Source of the DNA: Isoetes taiwanensis
Lineage: Eukaryota; Streptophyta; Lycopodiopsida; Isoetales; Isoetaceae
Direction of reading: 5' to 3'
DNA: 64,000 nucleotides
Assembly: GCA_021234155.1 (NCBI GenBank)
Contig: JAJEKV010000020.1
Span: forward strand, 19,087,018 to 19,151,017
Part shown: positions 19,730-30,169 of the stretch, one piece after another
Position numbering within the stretch: position 1 is the first letter of the stretch
Layout of the letters: each line of letters begins with the position of its first letter
The notes under the pieces: model-generated
Database searches by the model: none
What the model was told of the DNA's origin: nothing
Seen by the model: only the letters and a program-made list of their open reading frames with translations
Made by a program: the position numbers and the translations under genes

Positions 19730-22700
19730 TCCTTTCAAAGCAGCTCCTTGAAAATTTGACATTGCTGCTGACATTTTCCCACAACATGCAACATGAGCCA
19801 CATCAACAGACATAAACGAAGTGCACCCTGTACTACCACAGTCGTTGGATTCATCAAACCTACAACCCAGATCGTATGTTGGGGCCTGTGAGCACCTCTC
19901 GTTTCGCTTATAGTCATTTATGATTGGAGGCGCCTATGATTTTGAAATATGAAATACGATTTCACCTAAGGTTTTGAGCGAATATCGAACCTCTATACAG
20001 TTTTGCATAAGATTTTAGAATATGAAATACGGGGGCTCGAACCTCTACTAAAATAATTCAATATCCTAATAAAACTACTATACCCAATATATCAAGTGAG
20101 CTAATGTAATTATTTTTTATCTTGAATCTATGTTTTTTTTTATTCGATTATTTTAGGGATATATGGTCTTTGGTTTTAGAAATTGTTTTTTTTACATCCA
20201 TATCAAATCCCCCTAGAACCCCCTGGTATTTTGCTACATATTGTACAAGAAACAATCACCCAAGTTATAAGGATCTAGAAATACAAGAATATTTAAGAAT
20301 TTCAATGACAACATTATGTTCCATTAGCTTGGGTTCTTTTCAAGAAAATGATATACCCATGAGACGCTGCTTATGATTGGAGATTACACAACTTAAAAGG
20401 GATCAAAATGACACCTATAGCTTCATTTTTCAAAATACTGCATAGCTACTTCAGCACAGGCTTTGCCATTGGACAATGTTTATCAAGGTGTTCCAAGCAC
20501 AACCATCAATGGACCTAGCTTAGCAAAGCAAGCAAACAGAAAATATTTCTGGATGTGGAAGTGGTAACCATTTATCTAAATATCTGGCCACAGATAGTTG
20601 GAAGTTGAAAAATTCCCAGCTCTTATGAGAGCTCATGTATAAAGTTTATTAAAATGTGGTACAACTACCGCAATTAATTGCCAGCAGATATCTGAGCTGC
20701 TTAGTTAAGATACCTGCTGAACCATTGGCGCATTTGTGATCACTCATTGTATTGACACCATAAAAGCTCGAACACTGCTCTCCCCAGCAGTAGCAGCTGC
20801 CTCTGCCTGAAAAAAGTAATTAATGCACAAGAATTGATTGGCAAAGTTTACTCCAAGCTATGTTAATTAGTTAGAAGTAGTGGATAAACACAGTAGAAAA
20901 TCAACCAAGAACCGAATATAACTTGCACATCCTGAATACATCTTCAAGTAAACAGAAGTGTCAATATCAAAGAACATTTGTGGAGAAAAGAAGGAAGCTG
21001 ACAGAATACTGAAGCTGGGTTGTGATGGATAGAATAAAAGACAATAAAAGGCGGAAGAGGAGAATAGACTTTCTTATTCCACGCCCTTGTGTGCAGAGAT
21101 TTTTTGATCCAACTATATGAAATTGGGTATAATAGAAATATGAAATTGAAGTCGTATCAGAGACACGGCATTGCATACAAGGCAACTATTTGCCCCCCTC
21201 TATATTAAGGCCATTTTTACACTTATCCATCTCCTTCAACACTTGTTGAGAAGCAGCATGGTAATTGTTCTCATCAGATACAGTTTTTGGGCACCTACAA
21301 AATAAAGGCCAAGCAAGAAAAACTAATACAAAAACAACAACAGATCAAAAGAAGGTGCTAAATTAATTGAATACTTGTTTAGACTTGGCTCAAAATAATT
21401 TTGAGCAAGTTCATCTTGAAACAAGCATACCGCAGAGACAGCCGCTGCCGCAACCCTTCGACTGATAGTGGTGCCAATCGCAAAGTGATCCCTCAAATTT
21501 GTCGCTTCTTTCAGAGCTTCATGCCCTCTACCAACCCTCTGTCGAGTATTGACTAGCCTGAGTCAAAGTCCAAGTCAGATTAAAAAAACTAATTGCATAT
21601 GGTTCATCTTCACAAATCTCACCTCATCTAAAAGACAATTGAATATTGCCCTAAACATTAGCCGCCAAAGAAACTTGCTGCATAAGATGCACTTTAATCT
21701 CAGTCACATTCATATGATGCTAGTAACAATCCCGGATCTAAAGTAACCAAAAGATCTGAATTGAAATACCTGTGGAGTGAACAGACTGCAGCGTAGCACT
21801 GTTTCTTCATTCCAATTCACAAATTCAGTTACTATCCCCACGGACATTGGGCTGTTTGCATATATGGCACCTGCTATCTTGCTAGGCCTTTACCCTGAAG
21901 ACACACTTTCCAAAGCTTGTGACCCCACCTTGAGCTCTGACATCTGCGTCATGGCAAACAAGCCAAACATTAAGAATGTTCCTGCACCAAATAAGATTGG
22001 GACATACCTTAGCTTGAAAAAGCTGGTTGAGTGATGCATGTTCAATATCTATGTATTCTTCCATGTGTACAGAGAATAAAGATTCGTCAAGGCCTGCATT
22101 AGTCTATCCTTAGTGCAAACTTATATTTTTTCAATATTCATCAGACTCCTGTCCCTGAAACAAAATCCTTCTTTTTTGCGAATAACAGCTTATAAATCTT
22201 ACAGAAGGATTCAGTGCTCTCAATCTAGTTGAAAACGGGGCAGGTTCTACCTAGATCTAGCTCTTCATAACTTCTGTCCTATCCAAAGCACGGCATTGCA
22301 TCTAATGGGTTTAGTAGGGAAAGTATGTTTATGCTCTTGCCCTTCAAGAGTATAAAAGTAGATGTTTCAGCAAATAATTATATGGTCTTGGCCAGTCACA
22401 CCATAAAAAAACTATTATGCTAACTTAGGTTTTTGGCAGAAAGATCTCAACTTGGTTCATGCCCTCACCTTCTTTTCACTAATATTTCTTCTGTTCTATC
22501 TAAACACTTTTTTGCCTAGAACCAACATGCACATTATTTGGAAGTGTCAAACCGTAAATTTCTTTTGTTTCTCTTCATCAAATGAGTAGAACTTTTGGGC
22601 GTGCAAAGTTCATCCTTGAAATCAAGTAGATTTTCTAACATAACATCAAAGTTGATTCATGGAGTATCAGTCCGAATGTAGATTTGTATGCTAAAAGCTG

Positions 22701-23638
22701 CTGCAATCAACGCAGGTTCTTTTTGAGAGAAATTCAGACCATCTTTTAAGAACTTGCTATACAATATATTATTACTATTATGTTACTTAGCATTGGAGGA
22801 TGGCTCATCCAAAAAAAAAAAAAAAAAAAAAAAAAAAAGAAATCTAACAACAGCAAGGGAGGCACGTAGTGACTTGTGAGAAAAAAACGTTCAGCTACAC
22901 AAAAATATAAGCTGTATTTTTAAAAGAGACCGGCAGATAAGAAATAAAGGGTTCCAAATGCTGACAACAGAGCTTATTTTAAGGCAGCTATGATGGCAAA
23001 TGGCAGCTCTTGTTAGAAAATGTTTTTTTAAGCTTGGTGATAGATGCATTTTTAGCCCAGAAGGCTCTCACCCCCTTTCAGATTCAAATGTGAAAGGCTG
23101 TATGTAATTGATCTCATAGACCCTATGGGTCTTTAGTAGATGTTAGTATTAGTATCGTTTTTTGTGTCTTTCTGTCTTTCAATTTATGACCTAAAAGCAA
23201 ATTTTTACCTTCAACATCCAGGTCGGCACACCCAAGTGCTCGGAGATCCTTTGCAAGTTCCTGTGTTTTCTCATAGGTTGCTGCTAGCATACGCAAATAC
23301 TGCAATGCAGAGCACTATATCGACGTTATTTTACTTTTCAGTGCTACATCACATCATACATGCAAATAAGGAAAGTATACCTGAAGAAATCCACCTTCCT
23401 CTAATGAGATAGAATTTGTAAAGATGGCTTTGGTAATAGTCGATCTAATGTAGCAGATACACGTTGCTCTAGAACTCTCTGCAAATACGATGGTGAGCTG
23501 GACCAAAATCCATACAAACATTGAAATGACAAAGAGTATACCTGGACAAGTATTGACATTACTGGACAAGTATTGACATTACTGCATCAGGCAAAGGAAA
23601 GACGGCTCTGATAATTGCAGACTCTTTCCGCATAGAAT
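19730..23638 (-). pseudogene. SEC10: exocyst subunit SEC10 pseudogene, central to C-terminal exons
   Basis: SEC10 (EXOC5) is a subunit of the exocyst, which tethers secretory vesicles to the plasma membrane. At least ten minus-strand exons with GT..AG borders match it in order: 23542-23638 (SMRKESAIIRAVFPLPDAV), 23381-23478 (RVLEQRVSATLDRLL, EEGGFLQ), 23209-23299 (YLRMLAATYEKTQELAKDLR), 22008-22093 (HASLNQLFQAK), 21894-21943 (MSELKVGSQALESVSSG), 21770-21851 (VTEFVNWNEETVLRCSLF), 21623-21677 (SLAANV, AIFNCLLDE), 21431-21557 (DHFAIGTTISRRVAAAAVSA), 20714-20806 (AEAAATAGESS) and about 19735-19832 (SVDVAHVACCGKMSAAM). One-base frameshifts occur in the second and seventh exons and a TGA (20744-20746) replaces the arginine after FMVSIQ. 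The N-terminal half and extreme C-terminus are absent. The frame damage makes a working protein very unlikely. Confidence 0.88.
22811..22838. repeat. poly-A tract in a SEC10 intron
   Basis: A 28-base A run followed by GAAATC. It may be the tail of an old retroposed sequence; the DNA to its left (22500-22810) shows no recognised element. Confidence 0.6.
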
Positions 23639-24044
23639 CTAGAAACAAGCAACTATTGAACGACACAAGCTGCAAAACTCATCCTCTTGAACTTAGCCAG
23701 TGACCTACTCTCCTCAGACTCCACCACCTGGATCACCAAGTTTAAGATCAAATTGAGGTTGTAAGTACATGGTTGACAATCACTAACAGTTGCCACCACA
23801 AACACAAGCAAGTACCATTCCATCATCGAGGCAATGAGAGCCTGAGCTATTAGACTCCCCTATTTGTTGGCATTCTCTTCTGCCATCTTTTGCATGCTAC
23901 ACTTATAGTTGAAAAGGTATTAGTTGGTTTCCACCCAACAGCCTTTGCATATCTTCTTGAATCTTCAATACTAGGGTTTTGAAAATACAAATCACTTAAA
24001 AGTGGATCATAGGAATAGATTGGATCTGTGGAGCATTTGCTAGA

Positions 24045-24170
24045 GTATGTGTGATATTAGAGTTGGGAGCAGACGAAGGAGCTTCGCTTGGAGCCGCAAC
24101 TGTATGGAGAATGTGTGATACTATAGCTGGGAGCAGACGAAGGAGCTTCCCTTGGAACTGTGTGAGCGAT
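24045..24170. repeat. imperfect tandem duplication, about 63-bp unit
   Basis: GTGTGATA..GGGAGCAGACGAAGGAGCTTC occurs twice in tandem (starting near 24048 and 24111), with point differences. Open frames on both strands here reflect the duplication and show no known domain. Confidence 0.75.
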
Positions 24171-24269
24171 GTCACTGTTGTTTTTAAGCCTAAGGCAGAT
24201 ACCCCAGGACCTGTCACAATGGAGGATACATAAATGCATAGTGCAACATAAATTTACAATGCCTAAAAC

Positions 24270-24484
24270 CAGTGTTGGCAAAGTTTTTAAATCCAATCGG
24301 AATTTTTCCTACTCTTTCATCAAATAGCCGGATATTTTCAATTCCCAATCGGAAATTTGTATTACTCTTATATAAATACGGATAAAAATCTACCGGAATT
24401 TTTCCGGCAATGCGTTAACTCAACCGGAAATTCTTAGTTTCAACCGGAACAAACCTTCTCTACCCCGGAATTTGCCCAACAGTG
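24270..24484. mobile_element. hAT-type MITE with 8-bp target duplication
   Basis: The 215-bp element begins CAGTGTTGGCAAA and ends TTTGCCCAACAGTG, imperfect inverted termini of hAT type. CCTAAAAC flanks both ends exactly (24262-24269 and 24485-24492), an 8-bp duplication as hAT transposases make. The interior is AT-rich with repeated ATCGGAA/CCGGAATTT motifs and has no coding capacity. Confidence 0.85.
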
Positions 24485-24954
24485 CCTAAAACTTACCCTT
24501 TACAAGGACACCATCATGGAGACTGGAACTGGAACTGACAATAATATTGTACAGTACATAAATAGGCTGCAATGAAATTTATTATTACAAAGGTAATTTT
24601 GCGAGGACTTATTTTGTCACTCAGACTTGTATTCAGGATTTTGATTCTAAAATGGGATGGGATGTGCTCTTAGAAGGTGATGAATATAACAATCTCTTCT
24701 CTTCTAAATTAATCTTGAAGAAAATTGGCAGGCCCTCACATCTCCGTGTAAAATTATTCCCTAATGTAGTAGACCTTGTTTTCTCCAGGTCTAAATACAC
24801 TTGTTTATAAATTCTTCCAGGTCTAAATACATCCGATTCAAGATGCAATAATCCTTTCTAGCACGACTAGATGTAGTGCAATGTAACGCTTCTTCCTATC
24901 CATGAGCTTAAACCATGCTACATGTAAACCAATAAGCAACAAACTGGGTAATTT

Positions 24955-25266
24955 CCAAAACGAACCTGTATGTGGGGGGATCATTTGGCCAATTCTCCAC
25001 ATTTCGCCTTCATGCAGGAAGAGTGAGATGATTTAAGTAATCTCTCCAATCCATGATCTAGTCATCCCTAGTTAACATCTTGCAGGCATAACCTTCCAGT
25101 GCCATGCCTGAATTGCATGAATACGCCAACTCCTCCATGGGCTTCCGGAAAAAGCATCTCGCATCCTCCATAACATCCTCCATAACACGACACATGAGTT
25201 CCACCGATAACCCATGATTTATGACCTGGAAAAAACCCCACTCTGTGCAAGCTTGACCTACCACCA
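24955..25266 (-). pseudogene. 2-oxoglutarate/Fe(II) dioxygenase fragment (DOXC type)
   Basis: The minus strand reads ACTEWGFFQVINHGLS, then CFFRKPMEELAYS and GYACKMLTRDD, the DIOX_N region of plant 2-oxoglutarate-dependent dioxygenases (flavonoid, hormone and specialised metabolism enzymes). The frame continues past a TAG as MDWRDYLNHLTLPA and past a TGA as RRNVENWPNDPPTYR, so two in-frame stops are present before a likely splice donor. The catalytic HxD..H iron site and the C-terminal half are missing. A direct repeat of GGATGTTATGGAGG adds a short duplication (MEDVMEDA). A SINE-like repeat starts about 40 bp beyond the truncated 5' end. Confidence 0.85.
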
Positions 25267-25308
25267 TTTACTCTGTTTCACTGCAGTTGCATCAGATTGG
25301 AGCTTCAG

Positions 25309-25498
25309 TCTACCTTGCCAGTTACCTGGTTGAAACATCCTCGATCCAACACGCAGGTGACCGCCAATTTACAGGGAATAACAGGTTTGGAGTAGTCACC
25401 AGCATATCTTAAATATATTCCAGCGTATACCTAGAATATGCCACAAACCCACGTAAGCGAGAGTTTGCCCCCCTAGGGGCAACCCAAAAAAAAAAAAA
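25309..25498 (+). mobile_element. SINE-like repeat family, copy A
   Basis: The body runs to ACCCACGTAAGCGAGAGTTT, then a stem-loop TTGCCCCCCTAGGGGCAA, then CCC and a 13-base A tail (25486-25498). Copies C and D have the same order and orientation; copy B is inverted. The poly-A directly after a short terminal stem-loop is the mark of a retroposed RNA. No clear A/B promoter boxes were found, so SINE is inferred. Confidence 0.7.
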
Positions 25499-25639
25499 CT
25501 AGTCAAAAGCACGTTTGGTTACTTCGCTTAGGAATTTAGTTCTTATAATAATTTGAGTGTTTCAGCAATGCAAGCGGAAAAGTATAATTATTTTGGTCTA
25601 AAAATACAACCAACCATATACTAGCCTCCACGTGTAATG

Positions 25640-25812
25640 TAGCCTCCACATGTTGGTCCTAAGATTGAATTGTCACTTCACATCTCAGAGACCATAGACC
25701 AAATTCAACGATTCGAGCGCCCTTCATGTGCACAGAAATCTTATTTGGTTGCAATTTGGATAGCTTAAATTTGCTTCAAAGCCTCAACTCGTGTTTGTGC
25801 AGACGTGCCACA
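25640..25812 (+). repeat. dispersed repeat ending in TTTGTGCA motif, copy 1
   Basis: ACCAAATTCAACGATTCGAG, ATGTGCACA and CGTGTTTGTGCAGACGTGCC with an A-rich tail correspond in order to a copy at about 34010-34200 that has a long poly-A tail. Divergent and probably retroposed. Confidence 0.5.
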
Positions 25813-25985
25813 AAATAAAATATATATACATATTCTACAAGGACGAGGACAAACTTGCTTAATGTAATTTGTATTTAGTCGCGGCCTCCATTTATGTGTT
25901 GTCAACTTAAATGTGTGCTCCATAAGGAACGTTGGTAATGGTTTGACATATGCCCATGTACACTTAGTCGTCACATAAGAGTTCT

Positions 25986-26048
25986 TTTAGGCCTCTATAT
26001 AGGAGTTGAAAATGATGTTAGGCCTCTATATAGGAGTTATAGAATAAT
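25986..26048. repeat. tandem duplication, about 31-bp unit
   Basis: TTAGGCCTCTATATAGGAGTT occurs twice in tandem, separated by GAAAATGATG. No gene lies between 25812 and 26440. Confidence 0.75.
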
Positions 26049-26440
26049 GTTAACCATGTAAACTATGTGTAACAAGATACAACCATTGGCAGAAATCCAA
26101 TCACATTGGGTAATAATCTCCCACTATAGATTTGGATGATCAAAGTAAGTAGCACAACAATAACAAGTCATTTTTTCGCTACTTGTACCATGAATCAGTT
26201 CATTTGTTGGCCAGCAAAGAGCCCTTTAAGAAGACAATATTGTTGATTAAGGTCTGACAAATCATAATTTGGGAGGGTTATACCCAACTCTAACTATAAT
26301 ATATTTGTTTTAGTTTTTCTATTCCCAATACTTGCGTTTTTGTTTCCCAATAGCATCAATTTTTATGGGAAGTTTGTTAAACCTCGTATGTATAGAAGTT
26401 GCTCTCTCTCTAGTGAGCGTTGTAGGCCCAAGCAATTTGT

Positions 26441-26598
26441 TTTTTGGGTTGCCCCTAGGGGGGCAAACCCTTGTTTATGTGGGTTTTTGGCATATCCTAG
26501 GTATATGCTAGAATATCCCTAGGATATGCTGGTGACTGCTCCAAACCTCCTATTTCCTGTAAACTCTCGGTCACCTGGCTAACCGGCAAGATAAACAG
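26441..26598 (-). mobile_element. SINE-like repeat family, copy B (inverted)
   Basis: On the plus strand it begins TTTTTGGGTTGCCCCTAGGG, the reverse complement of the stem-loop and A tail of copies A, C and D, and continues through GTGGGTTTTTGGCATAT. The distal part is shortened relative to copies A and C. It ends about 150 bp before the first recognisable MINPP codon. Confidence 0.75.
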
Positions 26599-26752
26599 AG
26601 CACCGGGCTATGGCGACCCCCAAGAGGCGAGGCCCTCCAAGTCCGGCAGCAGCAGAGGCAATAAAAGAGTCTAGAGATATGTCTCGGCCATCATCCAGTG
26701 ATAACAGGTCTAAGTCTTCAGGAAATGGAAGGGTAAAGGGTCGTGGGGGAAG
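26599..26752. other. GC-rich stretch between SINE-like copy B and MINPP
   Basis: Open frames exist on both strands (plus from 26610, minus to 26579) but neither is in frame with MINPP, and the MINPP frame hits TAA at about 26711 with no ATG before the RHG motif. The origin of this DNA is unclear. Confidence 0.4.
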
Positions 26753-29479
26753 GCTAGACATGGTACTCGGGCACCTACAAAGAAAAGATTGCACGAATTT
26801 ATGGAGTTGGAAGATCGTTTGGCATCATTGTTTGCTTCATCTAATAATGGTGGAGTACCAGCTTGGCTGTTGAAATGGCGCTCAACATGGAATGGCAAGG
26901 TTGTTGGAGGCGAACTTACTATGGAAGGAGAAGAAGAGATGTTTGGACTTGGTGAAAGACTACGTGAAATATTTCCAGACCTCTTTGAACAGAGTTATCA
27001 CCCTTCTATTTACCCAATTTTGGCAACACAAGTATTTACTGATAACCTTACAGCTTGAAAGGGTTTTCTAAATTTTTGTTCTCCTATAACTAGGTTTCAT
27101 GTTCAGGTTCCAAGAGCATCAGCTAGTGCAGTTGCATTTGGATTGGGTTTATTTGCTGGAAAAGGTTCACTAGGTCTGGGAAGGAATCGTGCATTTGCTG
27201 TGACAAGTGACTCACGAGCATATGATATTCATCTTTGCTTTCATGAAACATGCCATAACTACAAGGTATTATAGTTCCTATTGTAATAAAGAAATAAGTC
27301 TTTTGGTTTATTCTTTGGCGAGTTGTGAGTTCCTTTTATTCATAACTCTGCAATCCTAGGAAGCAAAAGCAAGCCGTCAACCATTCGTGGCAAAATGGCA
27401 AAGTGACGTGTATACAAAGGTTGCTGGGACGATATCAGAACGTTTGAATATTAGCTTCACAAGCAGTGATATCTCTTCTCTACGGCTTCTTTGTAAACAG
27501 GTGAGCATGCATGTTCGTATGCTTTATGAAAATGGAACCTGTCATCAAGCATTTCTTTACTTTATATCCATAAAGCACACGTGCATGGCAATCTCAGATA
27601 TTAACTAATATCCAGATGCATAACAAATATGTCTTGCACATAATTGATCAAACTGTATGTGTTCAAATGAGCATCTAGAAAAACATGTGATGTATTTTGG
27701 ATTGCCTATCCTGCTCCCTATTTAAAGGAAAATTTTAAAAGTGGATTATATTAGATATAAAGCATTAGGATTTTGGAATGGTCGAGAAAGTAGAAAAAGT
27801 TGAGGTGCTATTTTCTTGATGGGAAAACAAACTTACTGAGGCCTTAATCATAGGATTACCTTGAAATACATCCGTTTTGCAAGAAAAAAAAGTAATACTT
27901 TGTGCGGAAGATTAAATATCGGGCATATGAAACTTTAGATAGTCAGTTAGGAGATGTAAATTGCGCTACTATCGTAGACATAAGTGGTAATGAGGGTCCT
28001 TCCAAGTCGTTGGTTTTATTCACTTAATATGTGTTCTACAAAATGGGTCTAGGCGATATTACATCATTGTATGCATTTCACATTCCCAATTGCGGTTTCT
28101 TTACTTTACGCATCGATAACAACAATGGTCGATATTCGTCCCGGGAAGCTTCAATCCTCGAAATAAGGGACCGGGCACGTAATGATTCATTCAAATGTAA
28201 GAGGTGAGGTGGTTCTTTTCCTCTAGTGCTTTTCACGAGATCTATTCACTTTGTATTTTGTATTTATGCTCTTGACCGTTGAGCGAGGTTATCTTTGTTG
28301 GAATGGAATGGGGCGATGATGTGGAGTTGCATCATTTAAAAGGCTATGGTGAATCTATCAATTATCGGATGGGTATAACTCTCCTGGAAAACGTGATATA
28401 AGCTATGGACTTGGCTATTGAAGGAAACAAAGGTGCCTATTCTTTCTATTCCCATATTGATATTGGGCACGTAGAGAAGAATCTGAAATGCATTTGGAAG
28501 TGCAAAAAGAACATTCTGGCATTTAAATTCTTCTGCGGTAGATTTTGGCATTTTTATATTGACTGCATTTGGTATGTAGAAGACTAATTCTACTGACTTC
28601 TTCTAGGTAATACCACTGCATGGTCACTTGAAAAAGGCAGGTTTCGATTTGCACATGCCGAGACTGTGATACCATTTACTTGTCTCCTTGACAAGGCTGG
28701 TATGTTTCTAGCTCATTAGGCTTCTATTGATAAATACCTATGCTATCGCTCCAAGTTTTTACTGAGATGATCTGTAGAATCTTGGACTGAGCTCTAAAGA
28801 CTCTTTTGAAATAGGGCAACCTTAATTTTATGTTTAACCTCATCCTGACTCAAGGGACTATTACAGACATGAAGACTATTCAAGAGGAGAAGGCTTTAGC
28901 CAATCCAGTTAAGCCTCCACTTCCAAGGTTGTGGAGCGGAAGCATTGTAGCACCATTTGCTACAAACACACTTCTTGTTCTATATAAGTGCCATTCAGAT
29001 AAGCAAAATGCCCTAGTGCAAGTGCTGCACAATGAGAGGTCTGTTACAATGCCAGTAAGCATTTTTTCCTAAATGCAATGCTACAAGTGTTTGCTTCTTT
29101 TTTCTCATAGAAAACATCCTATGTCCAGGCTTGCAAGGAAGAACACTTTTGCCCAGTGGAGCTATTCAAGGTGAGATCCCATATAGGCTTCTTTTCTTTT
29201 CTTTTCTTCTTTGTAGCAATGTTAAGGAAAATCATACCAAAAGAGTGAGTTACTGAATTAAAGGCAAGGTGGAACTGACCTTGTCGTCCTTTCATTTAGG
29301 AGGGGGTTGCAGCATCTCACCTGAAGCACAGTTTTAATGGTCTGTGCATGCCTGAATGCAATTCAAAAAAGTTGTCTTGGACTGCCTGGCTTTATAAACA
29401 GCTGGGATATGGACCACAAAAATGTAATTCAAGAAACTCGTATGATAAAAATGGGTTGGATAATAATAGCGATCTATAA
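26753..29479 (+). pseudogene. MINPP-like inositol polyphosphate phosphatase, 5'-truncated, nonsense
   Basis: MINPP enzymes are histidine acid phosphatases that remove phosphate from inositol polyphosphates including phytate. Exons with GT..AG borders are 26753-27031 (catalytic RHGTRAPTKKR, QSYHPSIYPILATQ), 27107-27265 (VPRASASAVAFGLGLFAGKG), 27360-27500 (KWQSDVYTKVAGTISERL), a decayed piece near 28145 (EASILEIRDRA), 28285-28432 (HHLKGYGESINYRMGI), 28607-28699 (FRFAHAETVIPFTCLLDKA, with the HAE proton-donor motif), 28867-29054 (RLWSGSIVAPFATNTLLVLY), 29111-29170 (EEHFCPVELFK) and 29300-29479 (ASHLKHSFNGLCMPECN, stop). Both catalytic motifs survive. However exon 1 with the signal peptide and start is missing, the fourth exon has lost its acceptor, and TAA (28399-28401) stands where relatives have CAA. 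A transcript cannot encode the full enzyme. Confidence 0.88.
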
Positions 29480-29968
29480 CTCTTACCAGATTTGGTGTAA
29501 AGCTTAGTACAACAACTTGCACAACACGTTTTGTCGAAATGGGAGTGTAAATTCTGGAATGGATGCGAATACCTAATCTTTGACAATGACATTAATATGA
29601 ACTAGCCATGGGGTTGCCATGTATATTTCATTTTTATCCAGGCTCCAACTTAGAGATAACGTAAGGAGTAATTATGATGAGGACATTAATGCTGATGCCC
29701 AGTTGTTGATGAAGGACCTTTGTTTTTTGTTGTATATTTTGTGTTTTTGACTGTGTGAACGTCTATTTTTACCTGTTGCAACATTGCTTTGACTTGCGTT
29801 AGTGATTTAGTGATCGGCAATAACACGGAGGTTCATTTCGAATATGTAGCATAATAACAGGGGGTTTTCTTTGTGTTTTTGTACGCTTTTCACTAAGGTT
29901 TTCCTATGATTTCGTGATGTATTCAAATGGATGTACTAATGCGTACATCTAGAGTGCATCATTTCTGA
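29480..29968. other. 3' flank of the MINPP copy, no gene seen
   Basis: AT-rich sequence after the MINPP stop, possibly including the former 3' UTR; overlapping minus-strand frames at 29334-29592 are antisense shadows of the last MINPP exon. Confidence 0.4.
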
Positions 29969-30169
29969 GCCATTGATATTAGCGTTTTTTTTTTTCAATG
30001 GTCAACAACCAATGGCTCACAACAAAAGCCCTTTTTTTGTGCGTGTGGTGCATAATGGGCACATGAAGGGCCATTGATTTTAGCATTTTTTTCCAATGGT
30101 CAACAACCAATGGCTCACAACAAAAGCCCTCTTTTCTTGTGTGTGGTGCATAATGGGCACATGAAGGGC
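29969..30169. repeat. tandem duplication, two copies of about 100 bp
   Basis: GCCATTGAT.TTAGC, a T tract, CAATGGTCAACAACCAATGG, CTCACAACAAAAGCCC and GTGGTGCATAATGGGCAC occur in order at 29969-30069 and again at 30070-30169, nearly identical, so the duplication is recent compared with the flanks. Confidence 0.9.

Noticed and set aside
19735-19917. PPR-like reading of the minus strand (VDVAHVACCGKMSAAM)
   Set aside because: Compared with SEC10 it fits better as the exon that follows in order from the exons at 20714 and above; the PPR similarity is only in VD..A..CGK.
26610-26873. Open frame beginning MATPKRRGPPSP as a possible MINPP N-terminus
   Set aside because: It is in a different frame from the RHG motif; the MINPP frame has a TAA at about 26711 and no start codon.
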